Source of the DNA: an uncultured Cryomorphaceae bacterium
GTDB taxonomy: Bacteria; Bacteroidota; Bacteroidia; Flavobacteriales; Schleiferiaceae
Assembly: GCA_913049755.1 (NCBI GenBank)
Contig: CAJWXO010000023.1
Location: 1-14,047, forward strand
Direction: 5' to 3'
DNA: 14,047 nt
Shown here: piece by piece, positions 6,001-12,700 of the stretch
Numbering within the stretch: position 1 is the stretch's first letter
Layout of the letters: each line of letters starts with the position of its first letter
Notes under the pieces: model-generated
What the model was told of the DNA's origin: nothing
Databases searched by the model: none
Seen by the model: the letters and a program-made list of their open reading frames with translations, nothing else
Made by a program: the position numbers and the translations under genes

Positions 6001-8007
6001 CTATATAATCTTCACCTTTAATTTACCTCCTAAACTCAAATTCATAAGAATGGAACTATCAGGGAATAACGTAACTGATTCTGGTAATCCAACCGTACTT
6101 AGCTTTAGTCCAATTGATATTTTTGAGACTTTTGAAAGCTCCCCAATTTCTATCTTGCTTAATCCAATTTTAGCTTCCCCAATTCCATCAAGTAAAGACA
6201 TTGGTTTAGTCATCACTATACTATCCGCAGAATCAAGAAAATCTAAAGTAGTCGCCATCTCCATACCAAGGTTATTGGAGTATGAAATATTAATGAATAG
6301 AGAGTCTAATCGATAAAATCCAGTGGTGTCCATAGGGCCTCCAAGGTCTATAGTATCTGAAATAACTAACTTACTAAGGGCAATATTACTTTTCTGCCTT
6401 AGGATGACATTCGCATTTAGGTCTTCACCTTTATAAATAAAATTTTCATATGGGTTTTGTTGGAATGTTGAAGCGATATCAGCACCAAATTTGAAGTTTA
6501 AAGTATTATTTGGCAGGGAAATAAAAGGATCATTCTTATTGGGGCGAATTTCCATAGTTGATTGACGATCTAGCGGGAAAATATAGTCCGCTGGATATGC
6601 TACTGGAAAATTTGAGACACTTTCATAATATTTTCCGAATTGATTTTCACTTTCTAGATCAAGACTAAAAAACATCGGTATGCCAAGTCCGTTTGTTATC
6701 TCTAAATCAATTTCTGGCTCATAAAAACTCAAATAATCAAATTTTAAATCACCTATGGAATCAATTGAAAGAGAGGAAGAGTCTTCAATAGAAAATTGGC
6801 CTAGAAACCCTTCAATTCCTTTTAATTTCATGTCCCGAATAGAAAATTCAAAAGTCAAATTCTCAGATTCATCAAATTCAATACAGTTACTGATATCAGC
6901 TAAAAATGAATGTACAATATAACCCAGGCTATTATATGATAAGTTAGGGTTTGTAGTAAGATCTAACTCCACATTAGTCATTACTAGTGTTCCAGTATCT
7001 GCTAATAAAGGACCTGAATTAATTTGTACTGAATACTCCCCAAAACCATCATTTGAATTTGGCATAGTTAATTCTGTAGTTACAACACTTTGAATTGGGC
7101 TATTAATTTTATAAACCAAGTTGGCACTTTCCACAAGTATTTTTGACAACTGAACGCCAGAAGGCATGGGGAAAATCATGTAATCTGAAGAGGTATTTAA
7201 CTCACTTGTAGGGAAATAAACGCTTCCAGACTCAGCCTCTAAGCCAGACATTGACATATTCATTATCACTTCTTCCGAAGTATTTATATATACCGATGCT
7301 CCTGATGATCCTGGGGTGCTTACTGAAACCACATCATAAAGTAGATTCCCTGATATCGTTTTACCTACGAGCGATTTTGTTTGGCTTTGAGACGATCCAG
7401 ATTGAACATTAGTAAACTGAAAGCTTGTTACAACTGCCCCGTTTGTAGCGTCATAAAGAATAACATTTATACTTACAGGAACTGGCCAGTTATTCGTAAT
7501 CTGGAGGGTTGCCGAACCACTTGTCAATAAAGCTTCGCATACTGGGGAACTGCCCAATGTTGGATAAGTACCTCCACTTGAAGGGCCGAGAGCAGGAAAG
7601 GGTTGAGTGGTCCCATTTAGACTAGCAACCAATGCTGCAGTTGCTCCGCCTGCGGCATTGCCAAATTGACTCAGAGACATACCATTTTGGAGCTGAAATT
7701 GGGGCAATTGAACTGTGCCAATTCCGAAAGAATCAACAATAGCAGCAACAGGGATTTCCGGGAAAAGACTATCTGCATATATTGTCGCTACAGAATCTAA
7801 ACGGGTTTCTAGGTATATGCCGGTAGAATCACTTTGTGTCTCCATCCCCAAATTCCCAACAACATTGCCCAATGTCATATCTACCGTACCTAAAGGGAAA
7901 TTAATATCTGGTCCAATGGATATATCTAATGCATCAATTCCAACATATTCATTTGAGCAATTCGACAGGACTGCTAAAAGCAATAATAGAATTACCCCTT
8001 TTTTCAC
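6001..8007 (-). CDS. Putative large lipoprotein with repeated beta-sandwich-like modules (unknown function)
   Basis: The 668-residue product starts at GTG (8007..8005), which overlaps the preceding TGA stop as GTGA. No usable ATG gives the signal sequence. The N-terminus MKKGVILLLLLAVLSNC is a lipoprotein-type signal with Cys17 as the likely lipidated residue; Asn at -1 is unusual, so lipidation is not certain. The mature chain is rich in Ser, Asn, Leu and beta-strand pattern. A short motif recurs at about 168 (LQITNNWPVPVSINVILYD), 435 (LEITNGLGIPMFFSLDLES) and 572 (INISYSNNLGMEMATTLDF), suggesting three related beta-sandwich modules. No enzyme motif is seen. It is coupled to the propeller gene upstream and the barrel gene downstream, so a surface or periplasmic accessory role next to the adhesin is plausible. 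Confidence 0.8.
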   Translation of the reverse strand: MKKGVILLLLLAVLSNCSNEYVGIDALDISIGPDINFPLGTVDMTLGNVVGNLGMETQSDSTGIYLETRLDSVATIYADSLFPEIPVAAIVDSFGIGTVQLPQFQLQNGMSLSQFGNAAGGATAALVASLNGTTQPFPALGPSSGGTYPTLGSSPVCEALLTSGSATLQITNNWPVPVSINVILYDATNGAVVTSFQFTNVQSGSSQSQTKSLVGKTISGNLLYDVVSVSTPGSSGASVYINTSEEVIMNMSMSGLEAESGSVYFPTSELNTSSDYMIFPMPSGVQLSKILVESANLVYKINSPIQSVVTTELTMPNSNDGFGEYSVQINSGPLLADTGTLVMTNVELDLTTNPNLSYNSLGYIVHSFLADISNCIEFDESENLTFEFSIRDMKLKGIEGFLGQFSIEDSSSLSIDSIGDLKFDYLSFYEPEIDLEITNGLGIPMFFSLDLESENQFGKYYESVSNFPVAYPADYIFPLDRQSTMEIRPNKNDPFISLPNNTLNFKFGADIASTFQQNPYENFIYKGEDLNANVILRQKSNIALSKLVISDTIDLGGPMDTTGFYRLDSLFINISYSNNLGMEMATTLDFLDSADSIVMTKPMSLLDGIGEAKIGLSKIEIGELSKVSKISIGLKLSTVGLPESVTLFPDSSILMNLSLGGKLKVKII

Positions 8008-8900
8008 AAGAAAATAGAAAATAAGAGAATATCAGAACTTTTATTTCTTTTTGTAACTCTAGACATTACAATGTTTTTAGAATCTATAACAACAAAGTTA
8101 AAGTCATCACCCTCAGTATTGAACGGGCCTGGAAGTCTTTCGGGAAAGGTTGTTTCTTTGATCAAACAAAATATATCCAAGCCCATATTTTCTGTGCGGC
8201 GAGAAAAAAACATGTTTCCATCAAAATCGGTAGTTGGGAAAAGTTCATCCTCACTAGTATTGACACTTTCGACATTAACCGGAAGACTCCATGTATGGTC
8301 AGCATATCTCTTAGCAGCATAAACATCAAATCCTCCTTTTCCTCCAGGAACATTTGAAATGTAATACAAAACACTTTGCCTGCTATCAAAAAATGGTTGC
8401 TGATAACTATAATCTGGATTCACAAATGGTAACGTGCTACATTCTGAAGTTTCTTCTAAGATATCTACTTGCATCAATTCAAAAGGAACAATACCGTTGT
8501 AATTTTTTTGAAACCTATTACGACTAATAAATAATGTTTTTAAATCTGATGTGAAGCTTACCGAACCAATATTATTTCTATGATCATCAAGGTCACATAA
8601 TCCTGACTTGTCAAAAAGAGAGATCTCATTTTTCTTTAAATCATATAAGAACAAATCGATTTTTGGTTCACGTAAAATTCTTCCCAATCCAGTTCTTCCA
8701 TTGGAACAAAAAACAAAATAACCTTTAGTCATTGGAGCAAGACCAAAATCATCACCTTTAGTATCTATTAGGGCTGTAGATACATAGTTTGAGCGCAAGT
8801 AGTCAGGAAATTCTTGGCCATAAGTGACCTCAGAATTCATGAACACCAAAAGCGTGCTAATTAAGGAAAAATATAGGTGTTTCAATTTTTGTTTGTTCAT
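8004..8900 (-). CDS. Secreted PD40/WD40-like beta-propeller protein
   Basis: With the ATG at 8900 the product has 298 residues and a signal peptide (LYFSLISTLLVF core, cleavage near YGQ-EFP). The in-frame upstream codon at 8912 is TTG and adds nothing to the signal, so it is not preferred. The body carries PD40-type propeller blades: a GGFDVYAAKR blade followed by the W-SLPVNV, NTSEDELFP and FDGNMFFSRR elements, and a further NNIGSVSFTSDLKTLFISR blade. These are the elements found in the propeller of T9SS-associated PorE and OmpA-fused proteins. Here the chain ends with the propeller: no TPR, CRD or OmpA peptidoglycan-binding domain follows. It overlaps the PorP/SprF gene by 44 nt and the lipoprotein gene by 4 nt. 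Likely role is protein-protein interaction in the periplasm or at the outer membrane. Confidence 0.87.
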   Translation of the reverse strand: MNKQKLKHLYFSLISTLLVFMNSEVTYGQEFPDYLRSNYVSTALIDTKGDDFGLAPMTKGYFVFCSNGRTGLGRILREPKIDLFLYDLKKNEISLFDKSGLCDLDDHRNNIGSVSFTSDLKTLFISRNRFQKNYNGIVPFELMQVDILEETSECSTLPFVNPDYSYQQPFFDSRQSVLYYISNVPGGKGGFDVYAAKRYADHTWSLPVNVESVNTSEDELFPTTDFDGNMFFSRRTENMGLDIFCLIKETTFPERLPGPFNTEGDDFNFVVIDSKNIVMSRVTKRNKSSDILLFSIFL

Positions 8901-9756
8901 TAATAAAGTCAAAAGATAAACCTACTGAATTGGAATAACTGCGAAACCCTTTAATTCTGGGATACGAGTACTTGTAAAATATTCTAAATCCCTTTGCTTC
9001 AAAAATCGTATTAAAGCCAATAAGCCTGGCGTGACTGTGAATTCCAACTCTCAAATTTGGAGTAATAAAATACTGACCATAAAGATTAAATGTATTTGGA
9101 GACCCCTCTTCAACAATTAATGCACCGCTATATGCAAACCTAATATTACGAGAATATTGATATTCCGATCCTAAAAACACATTAAAACTTCTTGCCGTCC
9201 AATTACTATCCAAGAATCGCCCTCTAATTGTATTTAAAATTGTTGCGCCCACATAAGTTTTTCTCGAATAATATAATCCCGAAAGATCCAGGTTATAATT
9301 GAATGCTGAAATTGTATTCTCATTAACAGTTATATCGTCTTGATCAATTCTACGTTCACCTGCAAGATCTACATTAATATTAAAAAAATTATGACGCATC
9401 CCGAAGGAAAAAGTTTCTCCTCTTCCAACTTTTAGATGATATGCAGTACTCAATCTAACAATCGAATTTGATATTGGACCAATTTTATCATTCGATATAT
9501 CCAATGCCAAGCCCAAATTTAAATCGACTAAACCATAATCAAAAGTAGTTATAGTAGTTTTTGGAGCTCCTTTTATTCCCATAAACTGAAAATCTTGAAG
9601 AAAGGAAAGAGTTCCTGTATTTAACCCAGCAAATGAGGGTGATAAAATTAAAGGATTGAATGCATATGAGCTTTGAGCAGGATTCTCCTGCGCAAAAAGG
9701 CCTTTCTGAATTACCAGAAAAATTAATATTAAAATATTTAAGGCCGACTTCTTCAT
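8857..9756 (-). CDS. PorP/SprF family type IX secretion-associated outer-membrane protein
   Basis: The 299-residue protein has a signal peptide (MKKSALNILILIFLVIQKGLFA, cleavage near 22). A typical PorP/SprF opening follows: an NP...SPSFAG segment, then FMGIKGAPKTTITTFDYGL. The beta-strand-rich remainder ends in SNSVGLSFDF. SprF-family proteins are outer-membrane beta-barrel partners encoded next to large type-B-CTD adhesins and needed to deliver or attach them to the cell surface via the T9SS. That is exactly the context here: its ATG overlaps the stop of the SprB-repeat adhesin gene (ATGA). The gene is therefore the likely dedicated partner of that adhesin. I leave the symbol empty because several paralogues usually exist per genome. 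Confidence 0.93.
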   Translation of the reverse strand: MKKSALNILILIFLVIQKGLFAQENPAQSSYAFNPLILSPSFAGLNTGTLSFLQDFQFMGIKGAPKTTITTFDYGLVDLNLGLALDISNDKIGPISNSIVRLSTAYHLKVGRGETFSFGMRHNFFNINVDLAGERRIDQDDITVNENTISAFNYNLDLSGLYYSRKTYVGATILNTIRGRFLDSNWTARSFNVFLGSEYQYSRNIRFAYSGALIVEEGSPNTFNLYGQYFITPNLRVGIHSHARLIGFNTIFEAKGFRIFYKYSYPRIKGFRSYSNSVGLSFDFINEQTKIETPIFFLN

Positions 9757-12700
9757 CTCTGAATATATATATAACCCTGCATTCGAGCCTGATCTGGGAA
9801 TTCTGTCAAAAGATCATCAATTATCAGTGTATAAAAATATGTTCCAGTTGGAAGATAATTATCACGATTATTATTCAAGAATACTGTTCTTGATGATGTT
9901 CCATCAAAACTATTATCATAAGGGGACTTCTGGAAAACTATTTCCCCGTTTCTATTGAATACTGTCAAAGTAGACATGTTATAGGATTTTATTCCAGGGA
10001 AGACGAGCTTATCATTTTTACCATCACCATTAGGAGTAAATACACCTGGGATGTATAAAACTGTATCACAAGCTTCGGGATCTAAAAAGTTCGGGATTAG
10101 TAATCCTAAACCCGCTTCATCAGCTGAGTCACAATTGTCATACTTATCTCGGTTTGTTTCTCCATAAGCAGGTCTACCGTCCCTATTAGCGTCAATTTCT
10201 AAATAGTCAGGTAGCTGATCTCCGTCTGAATCTGTATCTCGGTAATTCATTATCCCATCATTATCAGTATCCTCGTTAATTCCATCAGTTGCATCAGGTA
10301 TCGAGTCACAATCTGCATCCGTAGTTGGTATTTTTACTAGTCCTTCATATAAACAGAAGTTTGAGTCAGCCACAGTATAAATATGTTCAAAACCATTGAG
10401 CCCTGTAACACTAAAAGTTGAATCATAGGATTCCCAAATTATTTGATACGGAGCAACTCCTCCAGTTGGGGTTATCGTCGCTTGGCCATTTGTGTCTAGT
10501 TCGCATTTGACCCCAACGATGGTAGTAGCAGATGCTTGAAGTAGCGGTGGCTCAAGAACATTTACAGAATTATTACTAGAGTTTGTGCCCTGACAGCCCG
10601 CGGAATCTACTACCTGAACGATATAAGTCCCCGCATATAAGCTATCGAAATAAGCAGAATCAGCCAGTGTGATTCCTCCATTAATTGAATACGACAGTAA
10701 ATTACCTCCACTTGCCGTGATTTCTATTGTGCCTGTATTTTCTCCAAAGCAACCCACATCCTCTACAGTAACTACATCCACATAGAATGAATCAGGCTGA
10801 GTCAGCTCAATTTGAGTAATTCCTGAAGGATATGAAGTGCATGAATTCACATCTGTGATACTTACATAATAGAGGCCTGTATCTAGCCCCGTAAATGCAC
10901 CAGTCGAGGTATATGTTTGACCCGAGTCAATCGAATACAGCGGTCCTACTCCTCCATATGCAGCAATATTAATTTCACCGTCAATTGATCTGTAACATGT
11001 CAAATCCTGATAAACAATTGAACTCACAATCAAAGAATCGGGATGAGTGATTTTTGTTGATATTGATGTTAAGCATAAATTATTATCCTCAATTGTTGAA
11101 ATATAAGTTCCTGCTGCCAATGAGTCAATTGGAATTCCAAAACCAACAATATTATTGTTTACATCTGTCCAAGTAACAATATAGTCGGTAATTGTGTCGA
11201 CAGTACCTCCAGTGATCGCCATATTAATGGCGCCTAATTCATCCCCTTGACAAAGGTTATTGGTCACCGCACTTGACGCCTGGATTGGAAGCGGGTTAAT
11301 TATTATGGTACTCATAGAATCCACAGATTGAGATGTCTGAACGATAGGACAGTTATTTGAATCTGTAACATTAATATTATAGATCCCTGCAATAAGATTG
11401 TTAAAGTCATTCGTTAAGAAATAATTTGTTCCTAAGTCTATAGAAAAATCTAATGGAGCATTTCCTCCTGTTGCAAGTATTTCAATTTCTCCGTCATTGA
11501 AATTATTACATGTAATATTTGTTGGATTAATCTCACGAACAACTATTGGATCGGGCTCATCAATTTTAACAGCTTGACTTATTCCATTTGCAAACCTTAC
11601 CGGGCAAGAGAAAGAATCTATGACATTAATCACATATGTGCTAGCTGCCAAGCCGGTAAATATCTGCTGACTTTGGGTCAAACTTATTGTGTCTCCAATT
11701 AGTTCATATGAAATTGGAGCATTTCCTCCAGTGACATTAAGTTGAACAACTCCATCATTAAAATTATAACAGGTAACAACCTTTTTTTGATATGAATTAA
11801 CGGTCAAAGAATCTGGTTCTGTAAGTGTCATCGTAGTATTTCCGATACTATAAGATGGGCAGGAATTTCCATCTCGAATTCCTACTTGATATACGCCAGG
11901 GTCAAGTGGATCAAATAAATTTGTTTGAACATAAGTTGATGACTTCGTTTTGTCAATCGAATATTGAATAGGAGCATTTCCACCAGATGCATACACCTCT
12001 ATAATTCCATTACCAAAGTCTTTACATGTGACATTATCTGAATTAATAGAGTCAATATATAAAGAATCCGGTTCGGTAATTATTACTATTCTATTCGGGA
12101 TATAAGTGATTTGACAATTCTTAGAATCTCTAACCTTTGTCTGATATTGCCCCTCATCAAGACCTATGAACATTGAAGTATTTGTATATATAGCGCCATT
12201 AGTAATACTATATTCCAATTGATTTCCACCACCGGCGATGATATCTATTACGCCATCTGCAGCATCATTGCATGATACTACTTCAACAATTATATCTTGA
12301 ACAATTGCAGAATCTGGCTCAGTGAGTAAGATTGATCTGCTAGTAAGATTATTATAATTGGGCTGGCAAGATTTAGAGTCAGAAACAACAATCTGATAAT
12401 TTCCAGCTGACAGCGTTGGGAAATAACCCGCAGATTGATAATTCTGACCATTGTTAATGCTGTAAGAAAGAACATTACCGCCTGAAGCATTAATAGTTAT
12501 GCTTCCATCATTTGATCCATTACAGGAAGGCTCAATATTAACAACACTAGACACAACAACTTCATCAGGTTCCGAAATAATAACAACTCTTGACGTCGCG
12601 TAAGTTGGGGGACAACTATTTATGTCGGAAAGTGTAATTGTATAGCTTCCTGCATTTAGCCCATTAAAGACAGGTGAGCTCTGGTAATTTAGACCTCCAT

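Noticed and set aside
8093..8100. TAACTTTG (TAnnTTTG match) inside the propeller gene
   Set aside because: It is inside coding sequence with no -33 element; such matches are expected by chance in AT-rich DNA, and the downstream gene is tightly coupled to the upstream one.
7715..8322. Plus-strand open frames of 100 and 83 codons
   Set aside because: They are antisense to the lipoprotein and propeller genes, whose products have signal peptides and recognisable patterns; no independent support.
8910..8912. TTG at 8912 as start of the propeller protein
   Set aside because: The ATG at 8900 gives a normal signal peptide and TTG starts are rarer; the extra four residues add nothing.
9762..9772. 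Short AT-dinucleotide run
   Set aside because: It encodes the YIYI end of the adhesin's sorting domain, which is typical for that domain; no separate role is needed.
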